From NCBI RefSeq assembly GCF_030908405.1, contig NZ_CP133089.1, forward strand, positions 2,046,001 to 2,110,000: 64,000 nucleotides of DNA, in the 5' to 3' direction. This DNA comes from Aminobacterium sp. MB27-C1. Lineage in GTDB: Bacteria; Synergistota; Synergistia; Synergistales; Aminobacteriaceae. Positions 8,545 to 18,463 of this stretch are shown piece by piece; position 1 is the stretch's first letter; each line of letters starts with the position of its first letter. The position numbers and the translations under genes were made by a program. The notes under the pieces are model-generated. The model made no database searches and was not told the DNA's origin. It saw only the letters and a list, made by a program, of their open reading frames with translations.

Positions 8545-10152
8545 CTACCAAGACCTGTTCCACGTATATTTAGCTATAAGGAATGTACAAAAATCCCAGA
8601 ATTTTTGTTTGACTTCGTTCATATTTTTTTCTGTCTCTTCATTTAGAAAACTAACAGCCGCATCCTTATCTTTTTTCAATAAATCAAGAGCCCTCTTCTC
8701 CACTTCTGACTGCCTTTTAAAGATGTCACCTTCTATTGGCCTTCTCATTTCTTCTAAATCACGAAAAGCCTGCTGATATCTCTTATTGACCAAATCTCCC
8801 GTGAGCATAAAAACCCATCGAGCAGAAGAAGGTGAAAACTGATCCATATTGAAATTGCGCCATTCACTTGGAGTTTGCGTCACACCGGCATAAACAGGAA
8901 CATACGTACTCATGTGAGGGTGTCCCAACGAAAACCACATGACTCCACCGACACTATCAGGCAACCACGATCGCGATTGGGAAACAAAGCTATAAGACGT
9001 TCTTGCCGATACAGGTCTGTGATAAGGAATGTTTAGAAGAGTCCGCATGGCCCTATCTGGAAATGGCGTTGCCAACTCACTTTTTGACAAGTGACCATTT
9101 ACATCAGGAACAAGCCACGCCGGATGCTCCTCCATGTTAAATGGAGTTCCTTCAAGGGGAGAACGAAGCAAAGCTATGACGTCTCGAACTCCAAGTTTTT
9201 TCTCTGGTTTAATAGAAAAAGGATAACAGGCGAGATCACCATTGGGATCCCACTCTTTTGAAGGTGCCAATGATTTATAGAGGTAATGCAAACGTTCTCT
9301 TACCCATGGAGCGTACATCGACCAATATCCCGTTTTTGGGGTATAGGCGTTTCTCCAGTTGAAAGATTTTTCCCTTTTAGGGTCGTACCAACCATGTTCA
9401 ATAGCTACATCTATGTAATTCTTTGACGCCATAAAATAATCTGGCTTTGAAAGATCTATATATGTAAGAACGCTACCATTTGTTACAACAGCAACTTCAT
9501 CATCGGGAACACGCCGAGCAGCCCAGACAGCACCTGATTTTTTACTTTCTGGTGTCCAGCCAAAGCCCACACTGCGTATTTCAAAAATCCAGGCTTCATA
9601 GGGATCTGCAATTGTAAGAGACTCCCCCTGGCCTGCACAAGAAGGAAGAAAGCCATATTTTTCAGCCATTGAACCGATAAGACGAATTGCATCGCGAGCC
9701 GTTTTGGTTCGTTGAAGGGCTAAAATCTCAAGTTGCTCTATAGTTAAAATTCCCCTCGCATCTGGTAAGAATGCTTGTAATTCATCTTTCTGCCCCACAG
9801 TACTCTCGCCAATAGAAAGTTGATGTTCATTGAAACATGAATACCCAACATGAAAATAGGTATATGTCTCTTCTGCCTGGGGTATTTGTCCAATAACACG
9901 TGGAGGATTTCTATCTTCTCCCAAAAGGTTTATATAGACATCCATCATTGTTCCTTTTGGATACTTTGCACCTTGAACAACTCTCAAATTAGAATCATAC
10001 CAACTATCTGCCGTATGAGAGTTAATAACCGAACCGTCAATACTCACATCTTTACCAACTAAAACAGTGGTACATGCTTCCGCAAGATATGGATTTACGA
10101 CAAAAAAGACTGCTAAGAAAATCAAAAATAAACCGTGTACACTGCGTTTCAC
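8545..10152 (-). CDS. Exported C69 family dipeptidase (PepD/U34-like)
   Basis: N-terminal-nucleophile hydrolase. A signal peptide (residues 1-26) ends at EA-CTTVLVGKDVSIDGS, so removal would expose Cys27 as the catalytic N-terminal Cys, as in C69 dipeptidases. Further family features are the S-H-T-A-D region soon after and a length of 535, normal for the family. The start is a GTG at 10152 with AAGGAG 8 nt upstream. It probably cleaves dipeptides outside the cytoplasm. It is the first gene of an operon with an amino-acid-type sensor kinase and response regulator, so peptide hydrolysis and sensing of the product may be coupled. Confidence 0.85.
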   Translation of the reverse strand: MKRSVHGLFLIFLAVFFVVNPYLAEACTTVLVGKDVSIDGSVINSHTADSWYDSNLRVVQGAKYPKGTMMDVYINLLGEDRNPPRVIGQIPQAEETYTYFHVGYSCFNEHQLSIGESTVGQKDELQAFLPDARGILTIEQLEILALQRTKTARDAIRLIGSMAEKYGFLPSCAGQGESLTIADPYEAWIFEIRSVGFGWTPESKKSGAVWAARRVPDDEVAVVTNGSVLTYIDLSKPDYFMASKNYIDVAIEHGWYDPKREKSFNWRNAYTPKTGYWSMYAPWVRERLHYLYKSLAPSKEWDPNGDLACYPFSIKPEKKLGVRDVIALLRSPLEGTPFNMEEHPAWLVPDVNGHLSKSELATPFPDRAMRTLLNIPYHRPVSARTSYSFVSQSRSWLPDSVGGVMWFSLGHPHMSTYVPVYAGVTQTPSEWRNFNMDQFSPSSARWVFMLTGDLVNKRYQQAFRDLEEMRRPIEGDIFKRQSEVEKRALDLLKKDKDAAVSFLNEETEKNMNEVKQKFWDFCTFLIAKYTWNRSW

Positions 10153-10196
10153 TATGTCAACTCCTTCCTCACCCCTCAGATACTCATTATATACAA

Positions 10197-10226
10197 AAAA
10201 GCGTCGGAATGTCCTCCGACGCTTTT
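10197..10226 (-). terminator. Terminator of clpB
   Basis: AAAAGCGTCGGA / TCCGACGCTTTT hairpin; on the minus strand it ends in six T residues. Its distal side overlaps the likely promoter of the C69 peptidase gene (TATAAT in the minus strand near 10186-10195). Confidence 0.8.
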
Positions 10227-10258
10227 CTCTATATTACGATCAGTTCTGATCCGAACTG

Positions 10259-12871
10259 TTACTTAGTTTTTGTATCTATTGCAAGAGCCCCGTTTTCAAC
10301 AGTGACAGAAACGACACTCCCTTCCCGTATCTTTCCAGAGATCAGAGCTCGAGCTATACGGGTTTCAAGCTGTCTCACAATGTATCTTTTCAGGGGACGT
10401 GCTCCGAAAACAGGGTCGTATCCAGCATCCGCTATAAATTGAACAGTTTCATCTGTAAGTTCTAGATCGATACGGCGATCTCTTAAGCGATCTCGTAACG
10501 CCTCTGTAAGTAACAACACAATCTTCTCTATCTCTTCTTTCTGAAGAGGCTTAAAAAGGACAATGTCATCAACCCTGTTTAAGAACTCCGGACGGAAAGA
10601 CTGACGAAGCTCTCTCATAACAGCGTTTCGTGCATCTTCCTTAATTTCACCTTGCGCTGTAATTCCGTCAAGAAGATAGGGGGCGCCTATATTACTCGTC
10701 ATAATAATCACGGTATTTTTGAAATCCACTACATGTCCATGACTATCGGTAACACGTCCATCATCAAGAATTTGAAGCAATACGTTAAAAACATCCTGAT
10801 GAGCCTTCTCTATTTCATCGAAAAGAATAACAGAATAGGGTCTGCGTCGAACGGCCTCCGTAAGTTGACCTCCCTCTTCATAGCCCACATATCCGGGAGG
10901 GGCTCCTATAAGACGAGATACAGAAAACTTTTCCATATACTCAGACATATCAATTCGGATCATGTTCTCTTCACTATCAAAAAGAGCCTCTGCCAATGTT
11001 TTGGCAAGCTCTGTTTTTCCTACACCTGTGGGCCCCAGAAAAATAAAGGAACCAACAGGTCGACGAGGATCTTTAATTCCTGATCGTGCCCGTATAACAG
11101 CATCTGCCACAAGATCTACCGCTTCGTTTTGTCCTATCACACGCTTATGAAGAATTTCATCAAGCTTAAGAAGCTTTTCCCGCTCCCCTTCCATAAGGCG
11201 TGTCACGGGAATGCCAGTCCAATGACTAACAATATCTGCGATCTCATCTTCAGTAACTTCTTCTCTTAAAAGCCGGGAACCTCCCTGCCTTAAAGCAAGT
11301 GACTCCTCTTCTTTTTTCAACTGTTGCTGAAGCTCGGGAAGACGTCCATGTTTCAATTCAGCAGCTTTATTCAGATCGTATTCTCTCTCAGCTTTTTCGA
11401 TCTCTCTTTTTACTGTATCTATCTCTTCTCGTAACGAGCGTACACGTGTTATAACTTCTTTTTCACTTTCGTACTGGGCTCTGAGAGTATCTGCTTCTTC
11501 CCGTGCTTCCTGAAGTTCTTTCTGAAGTGTCTTCAGCCGCTCAAGACTTGCTTCATCCTTCTCTTTCTTCAAAGCAGCTTCTTCTATTTCGAGCTGCATA
11601 ACCTTTCGAGATGCTGCATCAAGCTCTGCTGGCAAAGAGTCAATTTCCGTTCGAATCATGGCGCAGGCTTCATCGACCAAATCAATAGCCTTATCTGGCA
11701 AAAAACGGTCAGTAATATATCTATTGGAAAGAACGGCAGCTCCAACCAGGGCATTATCTCGAATACGCACTCCGTGATGAACTTCCAAACGTTCTTTCAA
11801 ACCTCGCAAAATTGAAATTGTATCTTCCACGTCGGGCTGCTCAACTAAAACAGGCTGAAAGCGACGAGCCAAAGCCGCATCTTTTTCTATGTGTTTGCGA
11901 TATTCGTCTACCGTTGTAGCCCCTATACAATGAAGCTCGCCTCTGGCCAGCATGGGTTTTAACATGTTCCCAGCGTCAATTGCCCCCTCTGCCGCCCCGG
12001 CTCCAACGATTGTATGTAGTTCGTCAATAAAGAGGATAATACGACCCTCACTATTTTTTATTTCATTTAGAACAGCTTTTAGCCTCTCCTCAAACTCTCC
12101 CCTGAATTTCGCACCAGCCACAAGTGAGCCCATATCAAGGGCAAAAATACTGCGATCTTTTAACCCTTCAGGAACATCGCCACGTACAATACGTTGCGCG
12201 AGTCCTTCAACTATAGCTGTCTTTCCTACGCCGGGATCTCCGATAAGGACAGGATTATTCTTCGTTTTACGGCTTAAAATACGAACAACTCTTCGTACCT
12301 CTTCATCTCGGCCAATAACAGGATCAAGTTTGCCCATACGAGCCATTTTCACGAGATCCCGTCCATATCTGTCGAGGGCTTCATATGTCTCTTCTGGGTT
12401 TTCACTCGATACACGCTGAGCTCCTCGAACAGCAGTCAACGTCTCTAAAAAAGCCTCTGACGTAATATGGTGCTGAGCAAGAATTCGGCCAGAAACCGTT
12501 GTTGAACCTTCTTCTAAAAGACACGAAAAAATATGTTCGACAGAAACGTACTCGTCCTTTAAACGTTCTGCCCGTTCCTGTGCTTCAATAAGAATCTGGG
12601 AAACTCGCCGTGAAATGTAAATTTTTCCGGGCTCAAGCCCAGGCCCAGAAACTCGCGGTCGTTTCTCCAGTTCTCTTTGCACATCCCTTTTCAAGGCATC
12701 TACAGATACGTCCATTTTCTGAAGAATACGGGGAATCAAACCTTCCGACTGTTCAAGAAGAGCAAGAAGCAAATGCTCGCCATCTACCTCTTGATGACCC
12801 CATCGAAGAGCCATATCCTGAGCAGACGAGAGTGCTTCTTGTGATTTTCGTGTAAATTTCGTTATATCCAT
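10259..12871 (-). CDS. clpB: ClpB/Hsp104 disaggregase
   Basis: AAA+ chaperone that extracts polypeptides from aggregates together with DnaK/DnaJ. Domains in order: N-terminal repeat domain (1-145); NBD1 with Walker A GDPGVGKT and Walker B IILFIDE; a charged coiled-coil middle domain (about 410-530), which separates ClpB from ClpA/C; NBD2 with GPTGVGKTE and ILFDEIE; and a C-terminal domain. Length 870 is normal. The frame is open to 12964, but the ATG at 12871 has GGGGAGG 8 nt upstream and starts the conserved N-domain ([14 protein letters not shown]), so it is the start. A promoter and a CtsR-like box lie upstream. Confidence 0.96.
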   Translation of the reverse strand: MDITKFTRKSQEALSSAQDMALRWGHQEVDGEHLLLALLEQSEGLIPRILQKMDVSVDALKRDVQRELEKRPRVSGPGLEPGKIYISRRVSQILIEAQERAERLKDEYVSVEHIFSCLLEEGSTTVSGRILAQHHITSEAFLETLTAVRGAQRVSSENPEETYEALDRYGRDLVKMARMGKLDPVIGRDEEVRRVVRILSRKTKNNPVLIGDPGVGKTAIVEGLAQRIVRGDVPEGLKDRSIFALDMGSLVAGAKFRGEFEERLKAVLNEIKNSEGRIILFIDELHTIVGAGAAEGAIDAGNMLKPMLARGELHCIGATTVDEYRKHIEKDAALARRFQPVLVEQPDVEDTISILRGLKERLEVHHGVRIRDNALVGAAVLSNRYITDRFLPDKAIDLVDEACAMIRTEIDSLPAELDAASRKVMQLEIEEAALKKEKDEASLERLKTLQKELQEAREEADTLRAQYESEKEVITRVRSLREEIDTVKREIEKAEREYDLNKAAELKHGRLPELQQQLKKEEESLALRQGGSRLLREEVTEDEIADIVSHWTGIPVTRLMEGEREKLLKLDEILHKRVIGQNEAVDLVADAVIRARSGIKDPRRPVGSFIFLGPTGVGKTELAKTLAEALFDSEENMIRIDMSEYMEKFSVSRLIGAPPGYVGYEEGGQLTEAVRRRPYSVILFDEIEKAHQDVFNVLLQILDDGRVTDSHGHVVDFKNTVIIMTSNIGAPYLLDGITAQGEIKEDARNAVMRELRQSFRPEFLNRVDDIVLFKPLQKEEIEKIVLLLTEALRDRLRDRRIDLELTDETVQFIADAGYDPVFGARPLKRYIVRQLETRIARALISGKIREGSVVSVTVENGALAIDTKTK

Positions 12872-12916
12872 AATTAGAACCTCCCCGAAAGACCGCCTCA
12901 CTCTATCTTCGACGGC

Positions 12917-12935
12917 TTTGACCTTTACTAACCAA
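12917..12935 (-). promoter_or_regulatory. CtsR-like box upstream of clpB
   Basis: The plus strand reads TTTGACCTTTACTAACCAA; on the clpB strand this is a degenerate heptad GGTTAGT, 3 nt, then GGTCAAA. Tandem GGTCAAA-like heptads with a 3-nt gap are the known CtsR operator layout. It sits directly downstream of the -10 box, and the identical 19-mer precedes cbpA at 21680-21698. No ctsR gene is in the window. Confidence 0.6.
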
Positions 12936-12940
12936 TAAGT

Positions 12941-12968
12941 ATTATAAAGGTCAGGATTGGTCATTCAA
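12941..12968 (-). promoter_or_regulatory. Sigma-70-type promoter of clpB
   Basis: On the minus strand TTGAAT (12963-12968), 16 nt, TATAAT (12941-12946), about 70 nt upstream of the clpB ATG. Inverted copies of TGACCTTTA flank the start region. Confidence 0.6.
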
Positions 12969-13171
12969 GAGAGCAGAGTTTGAACTAATCCATTTTATTT
13001 ATGATTTATTCTATTTACATCTTATTTTCTCTTTTTTTCTTTGTTTTTTAAATTAGGTGAAATTTTATCTTTTAGGCCAATAAAACAAGAGTGGATATAA
13101 TGGAAACAATATTCATCATGTCCATAAGCATGTACAATTAATGGTAGACCTATAGATATGGAGGTACTTCC

Positions 13172-16100
13172 ATGAATAAAAAAATAATTCGTTTTCTGTG
13201 TTTGGGTGTTCTTCTCTCCATTCTTATTTCCGGATACGCCTTTGGAGCAGAAGACTTCGTCGTTACCGACTTTAAACCTCAAGGACAAGTTAAAGAAGGA
13301 ACGCCTCACATTACGGTAGTCTTTTCTTCGCCAGTAACAACCACCGACTCATGGCCCATAATAATCCGGCCTGAGCTTCCTGCAGAAGGAACGTGGAACG
13401 ATTCTCAAACCTTTACTTTAAAGCCTCTCGCTCCACTTTCTCCAGCCACACAATATAACGTGGAACTCAAAGAGAATATTCGTGATCAGAAGGGGAGGTT
13501 GCTTGCCGGACGGCATACATTTTCTTTCAATACGGAACCGTTATCTTTTATGGAAGCCCGTCAAGTTGATTTCACAGAAGATGGAAGCGCTACACTTGAG
13601 CTTATCTTTTCCCTTCCCGTCTCACCCATCAGGCTTAGGGGATTTGCAACTCTAAAAGATTCTCTGGGGCGATCTGTTCCATATGCTGTTATAGGGGAAC
13701 GCCCTTCTCGTTCCATATCTCTTACTACACGTTCTTTTGACGGAGACTCCTTGACTTTAAATATTGCCTCTGGACTTACAAGCGAAAGTGGTCCTCTTCC
13801 ACTCGAAAAGGAAATATTGCAGAAAATTTCTCTTTCAAAGAGGTTAACTATACGTAGTTCCTGGGCATATGCTCAATCTCCACGCCGAGGATCAATTACG
13901 ATGCAGACATCTACTCCGGTTGATGTTGCAAAAGCGAAAAATTATATTTCTCTTGAACCTGAAATACCTTTTACGTTAAATCCAGAGTACAGTGGTTTCT
14001 CTATCGAAGGGGCTTTTCAACCTCGTCAAAGATACGTGGTTACGCTTAAGAAAGGACTAGCTGCCCGTTCAGGAAGCACACTGGAAGAAGATTTTATAAA
14101 GGCTTTTGTTTTTTCAGATATTGATGCAGCTATAGACTTTCCTAACGCTGGGATGTTTCTGACACCGGCAGAAGATCTGAGGATTCCTATTGAAACTGTC
14201 AATATCAATGAAGTTGACCTGACTCTTTGGCGTCTCTACGAAAACAATATTTCCTACGCAATGCTCACAGGCACCAACGCTATCCCAAGAGAGCTCTCTC
14301 GCCTTGTTGTGCAAAAGAAAGCCCGAATTTCCGGCGCTCCCAACAAGATTGAACGACGTGCCGTAGACATTCGCGATTTGGCAAAAGACCATAAAGGCGT
14401 ATTCCTGCTTACTGCTAAAAATGCTGACCCCAACACGTGGCAAGAAGCACAGCAGGTTGTTGCCGTAACAGATATTGGCATTGTGGCAAGAACCTATTCA
14501 GAGGGAATTATGGTATGGGTTAATTCTATTCAGAAACTCACACCTACATCTAGAGCCAATGTCAGAATCTATTCACGAAGTAATCAACTCATAGCAGAGG
14601 GGAAAACGGGCCGAGACGGTGTTTTTATGCTTCATCGAACCTCTCCATGGGATGACAATCAACACCCCTATCTGCTCACCGTAGAAAAAGACGATGATCT
14701 CTCTTTTCTGCGTCTTGACCGAAATATTCTTGCAGATAACGGCTTCGATATATCCGGCCGTCCATATCTCAGAAAGGGATATGAAGCTTTTTGTTTCGCC
14801 CCAAGGAATATATTCAGACCTGGAGAAACAGCTCAATTCAAGGCTATCGTCAGAGATGAGAAACGACAAGCTCCCAAGCCTTTCCCCCTTCTTGTAACTA
14901 TTCGATCTGGCAATGGGAAAGAGCTTGCCCGTTCTACGGCGGAACTATCAAAAGAGGGAACGTTGCTCTATTCATGGGCTGTTCCTGAAAACAGCATGAC
15001 GGGCACCTACCAATTGGCCCTCTCTCTACCTGGAAATGAAAAAGCTCCTCTTGGAACAATGACATTTTATATAGAGGAATTTGCTCCACCTCGTCTTGAA
15101 GTCGCAATAGATGAAAGTATAAAGACTCTTGAACCGGGAGAAGATGTTACTCTTTCCTTCTCCTCTCAGTATCTTTTTGGAGCTCCAGCATCCGATCTTC
15201 CATGGGAGGCGGAGGTTAGGACCATGCCCGTCTCTTTCACTAATTCCCAATGGGCAGCCTACACTTTCGGAGATGCAGAAAAAGAGCATAAGAGTATTAC
15301 AGAATTTATTGGACAAGGCAACCTTGATGAAGAAGGCAAGGGAACACTGAATTACACGATAAAAGAAGGGCTAGAAGCGCCATCAATACTTCACTTTCTT
15401 TTTACCGTCAAAGTCAGAGAAGAAGGTGGACGTTGGGTTCCTGAAACAATAAAGATTCCCTATTATCCCACTCTCTATATGTTGGGAATTGAGAAAAGCA
15501 AAGAGACTCCTGTTCCACAAAAACCATACGAAATGCGCGTAGCCGCAGTAACTCCAGACGGAGGTGCTGCCCCTCTGAACTCTGTTACCGCCTCTGTAGC
15601 CAAAGTAATGAAACACTATACTCTCAAACGCTACGGTGAACAAACTCGTATGGAAGAACAGGAAGAAATCGGAACACCAGATGTAAAAGAAATCGCTCTT
15701 TCAGAAGGCATCGGAACATTTTCTTTTACACCACAAGATCCTGGAGAATATCTCGTCCGTTTTGAAGATCAGGCAACAGGAAGTTCCGCCTCTACACGAC
15801 TTGAGGTATGGTACGCCTTTGGAGAGGGTGATGGAGGATCTCCCCTTATCGATAGAGTGCTTCTCTCAACAGATAAAGAAAAATACGTTCCAGGAGAAAC
15901 GGCAACTATCCAAATCAGATCTCCTTTTGAGGGGCTGCTTCTTTTCACTGTAGAAACAGATAAACAGATCACTCGCAAAATTGAGGAGATAAAATCTGGC
16001 GAAACGACATTAAAGGTAAAAATAACTGATGAAATGATTCCTAATGCTTACTGCACGGCTTGGGTTATTCGGCCGGTTTCTGAAAAAGATTATGATGCTT

Positions 16101-18463
16101 GGGGAGCTCACAGAGCTTTAGGAACAGTACCACTCGTTGTTGACTCACCGGAAAGTCACCTATCTGTTTCTATTGAAAGCTCAGAAGAGGTCGAACCAGG
16201 GAAAACGCTTCCTGTCACCATTCAGCTTAAAAATTATCAAGATAAACCTGTAAAGGGACACGTAGCTCTGGCCTTGGTCGATGAAGGAATTCTTGGTCTG
16301 ACAGGGTATGCGACACCTTCACCTGATACATTTTTCTTAAGTAAAAGAGAGCTGTCGCCCCTGACAAACGATATGTACGACCAATTGATGCCTCTTGAAT
16401 CTCGAAAAACACAGCAGCTTCATCCAGCTGGAGGAGACAGCGCAGAAGCCATGTACAGTGCCGCTATGGGGGGACTACTCTCTCCTCTTCTTACAGGAAA
16501 GTCTTTTACAATATTGTCACTTTTTGAGGGAGACATCGAGACAGATAACGATGGTAAAGCCAGCATATCTCTCGATATTCCTGAATTCAGCGGGAAGGGA
16601 CGTTTAATGGCTATCGCTGCAACAGACTCAGCTTTTGGATCTGCATCCCGCCCCGTCATTATTCAAAGAGATATTGTTGTAGAGACGACTCTTCCTCGAG
16701 CTGTTGCACCAAAAGATTGTCTTATGATGCCCATTACCGTCTTTTCTCGAAGTGATAAGGAACAAAAGGTAACTCTTCAAATTATAGAAACAAAAGGACT
16801 GACCGTTGAAGAAAACAATACGCTGAGCCTTACTGTTCCTGCCAATGGGCGCACACACACAGAAGTACCAGTTTTTATTGGCGAAAAGGCACAAATTGGG
16901 TCCCTTGACATAAAAACAACATGGGGAGAGAAAAGCTTTACGCTTTCAAAAGAGATTACCATCCGGCCACCGTTCCCCAGAATCTCCATTGTAAAAAATG
17001 GCACGATTTCAGAAGAGGGAGATCATTTCCTTCATATTGACACATCATGGTTCCCGGGAACACAGAAAGGCACTCTTCTTCTTTCGGGGCTTCCTACTGC
17101 CAATCTAACAGGGGCTTTCAATTTCGTGAGAACATATCCTTATGATTGTCTGGAACAAACAGTATCAAAGGGATGGCCACTTCTTGTACTGCCCGATCTG
17201 GCTCAAAAACTTGATCCCCTTCTCTCGTCGGAGAAAGAAGTAAAAGACCAACTTGAAGCTATTCTGCGTCGTCTCGCTAACCTGCAACTCTTCGATGGAA
17301 GTTTTGTTTCATGGAGCGGAGATGGAATTGCCAATATGTGGGGCAGCATATATGCTACCCATTTCCTTGTGGAAGCCTCTCAAAAGAATATACCTATTTC
17401 CGAAACCCTTTTGAGCGGAGCGTTATCTTATATGCGCCAAATTCTTTCTTTGAGCGACGAAGAAGGTGCTGATGGCTTCTCTACCCGTGCCTACGCTGCT
17501 TACGTCCTCACCCTTCATGGGGAGCCACCATTGGGATGGATGGAGCATCTTAAAAGTCAGAAAGAGAATATGAAAGACTCGGGACGGATTTTCCTTGCTG
17601 GAGCCTATGCCCTCTATTCTAAAAACACAGCTCCCCTCAAAGAACTTGGGGATGTGGTAGCGCCCACAGATGAAGGAAAGGAAGAGACAACTCCTGGTAA
17701 AACCTTTGAACTCTATTGGAGAAACAGAGCATTACTTCTTCTCATGTGGAATAGTCTTGATCCAATGGCACCGGAAACTACGGCATTGGCTTCTGGACTT
17801 ATACAAAATATGAAAAAAGAGGGCTGGTCAACAACACAGGAAAATGCATTTGCCCTTATTGCTCTCGGACGATATATAGAGAAAACCTACGCTCTTCAAA
17901 AAGAACCCTTTACAGCAGATATTCTCGCTGCTGATGGAACGACACTCGCCAAAACTACAGAAAAAGAGAGTACGGCAATATCTCTTGATGATGTTGCTAC
18001 AGACCTTAAACTTCAAAAACGTGGCAACGGCGTTCTCCATTATGGCATGACTCTTTCTGGTATACCGACAACTCCTCAAGATCCTTATAACAAAGGAATT
18101 GAGGTAGAACGGCTCATAAAAGAACATGCGTCTTTGGGAGAAAAAATCACTGTAGAATTGCACATAAGGCCACAGGCACCAATAACCTCTCTTGTTCTTT
18201 CTGATATCCTTCCTGGCGGCGTTGAGATTGAATCTGCTGGAGAAATCTACTTCATGCCTGCCAGCGGAGCCAATGTGCGAGCAGAGAAACGAGATGATCG
18301 TCTGATACTCTTTATCTCAAACATTGAAGAATCTCTTATCTATCGTTATACAGTGCGCGCTGTAACAAAAGGTACTTTTGCTCTTCCTCCCGTCTATATA
18401 GAAGACATGTACAATCCAGGTGTCAGAAGTTTGAGTCGTGGAGGCATATTCACTATTGAATAA
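13172..18463 (+). CDS. Bacterial alpha-2-macroglobulin (YfhM-like), periplasmic
   Basis: A 1763-residue protease-trapping protein. A signal peptide (1-25, ending ISGYAFGA) has no lipobox cysteine, so it is probably secreted to the periplasm instead of lipid-anchored as in E. coli YfhM. Ig-like MG domains fill the first two thirds. The thioester motif CLEQ lies in PYDCLEQTVSKG near residue 1328, followed by the alpha/alpha toroid complement-like domain, and a C-terminal domain. GGAGGT precedes the ATG. The stop overlaps the start region of the PBP1C gene; this gene pair is a known bacterial arrangement proposed to guard the periplasm after wall breach. Confidence 0.93.
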   Translation: MNKKIIRFLCLGVLLSILISGYAFGAEDFVVTDFKPQGQVKEGTPHITVVFSSPVTTTDSWPIIIRPELPAEGTWNDSQTFTLKPLAPLSPATQYNVELKENIRDQKGRLLAGRHTFSFNTEPLSFMEARQVDFTEDGSATLELIFSLPVSPIRLRGFATLKDSLGRSVPYAVIGERPSRSISLTTRSFDGDSLTLNIASGLTSESGPLPLEKEILQKISLSKRLTIRSSWAYAQSPRRGSITMQTSTPVDVAKAKNYISLEPEIPFTLNPEYSGFSIEGAFQPRQRYVVTLKKGLAARSGSTLEEDFIKAFVFSDIDAAIDFPNAGMFLTPAEDLRIPIETVNINEVDLTLWRLYENNISYAMLTGTNAIPRELSRLVVQKKARISGAPNKIERRAVDIRDLAKDHKGVFLLTAKNADPNTWQEAQQVVAVTDIGIVARTYSEGIMVWVNSIQKLTPTSRANVRIYSRSNQLIAEGKTGRDGVFMLHRTSPWDDNQHPYLLTVEKDDDLSFLRLDRNILADNGFDISGRPYLRKGYEAFCFAPRNIFRPGETAQFKAIVRDEKRQAPKPFPLLVTIRSGNGKELARSTAELSKEGTLLYSWAVPENSMTGTYQLALSLPGNEKAPLGTMTFYIEEFAPPRLEVAIDESIKTLEPGEDVTLSFSSQYLFGAPASDLPWEAEVRTMPVSFTNSQWAAYTFGDAEKEHKSITEFIGQGNLDEEGKGTLNYTIKEGLEAPSILHFLFTVKVREEGGRWVPETIKIPYYPTLYMLGIEKSKETPVPQKPYEMRVAAVTPDGGAAPLNSVTASVAKVMKHYTLKRYGEQTRMEEQEEIGTPDVKEIALSEGIGTFSFTPQDPGEYLVRFEDQATGSSASTRLEVWYAFGEGDGGSPLIDRVLLSTDKEKYVPGETATIQIRSPFEGLLLFTVETDKQITRKIEEIKSGETTLKVKITDEMIPNAYCTAWVIRPVSEKDYDAWGAHRALGTVPLVVDSPESHLSVSIESSEEVEPGKTLPVTIQLKNYQDKPVKGHVALALVDEGILGLTGYATPSPDTFFLSKRELSPLTNDMYDQLMPLESRKTQQLHPAGGDSAEAMYSAAMGGLLSPLLTGKSFTILSLFEGDIETDNDGKASISLDIPEFSGKGRLMAIAATDSAFGSASRPVIIQRDIVVETTLPRAVAPKDCLMMPITVFSRSDKEQKVTLQIIETKGLTVEENNTLSLTVPANGRTHTEVPVFIGEKAQIGSLDIKTTWGEKSFTLSKEITIRPPFPRISIVKNGTISEEGDHFLHIDTSWFPGTQKGTLLLSGLPTANLTGAFNFVRTYPYDCLEQTVSKGWPLLVLPDLAQKLDPLLSSEKEVKDQLEAILRRLANLQLFDGSFVSWSGDGIANMWGSIYATHFLVEASQKNIPISETLLSGALSYMRQILSLSDEEGADGFSTRAYAAYVLTLHGEPPLGWMEHLKSQKENMKDSGRIFLAGAYALYSKNTAPLKELGDVVAPTDEGKEETTPGKTFELYWRNRALLLLMWNSLDPMAPETTALASGLIQNMKKEGWSTTQENAFALIALGRYIEKTYALQKEPFTADILAADGTTLAKTTEKESTAISLDDVATDLKLQKRGNGVLHYGMTLSGIPTTPQDPYNKGIEVERLIKEHASLGEKITVELHIRPQAPITSLVLSDILPGGVEIESAGEIYFMPASGANVRAEKRDDRLILFISNIEESLIYRYTVRAVTKGTFALPPVYIEDMYNPGVRSLSRGGIFTIE

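Noticed and set aside
12900-12970. CIRCE/HrcA or HspR operator upstream of clpB
   Set aside because: Neither TTAGCACTC-N9-GAGTGCTAA nor CTTGAGT-N7-ACTCAAG is present; the shared 19-mer fits a CtsR-like layout better.
13022-13309. Minus-strand ORF of 95 codons at the start of the macroglobulin gene
   Set aside because: It overlaps the signal peptide coding region of a certain gene and its sequence is low-complexity.
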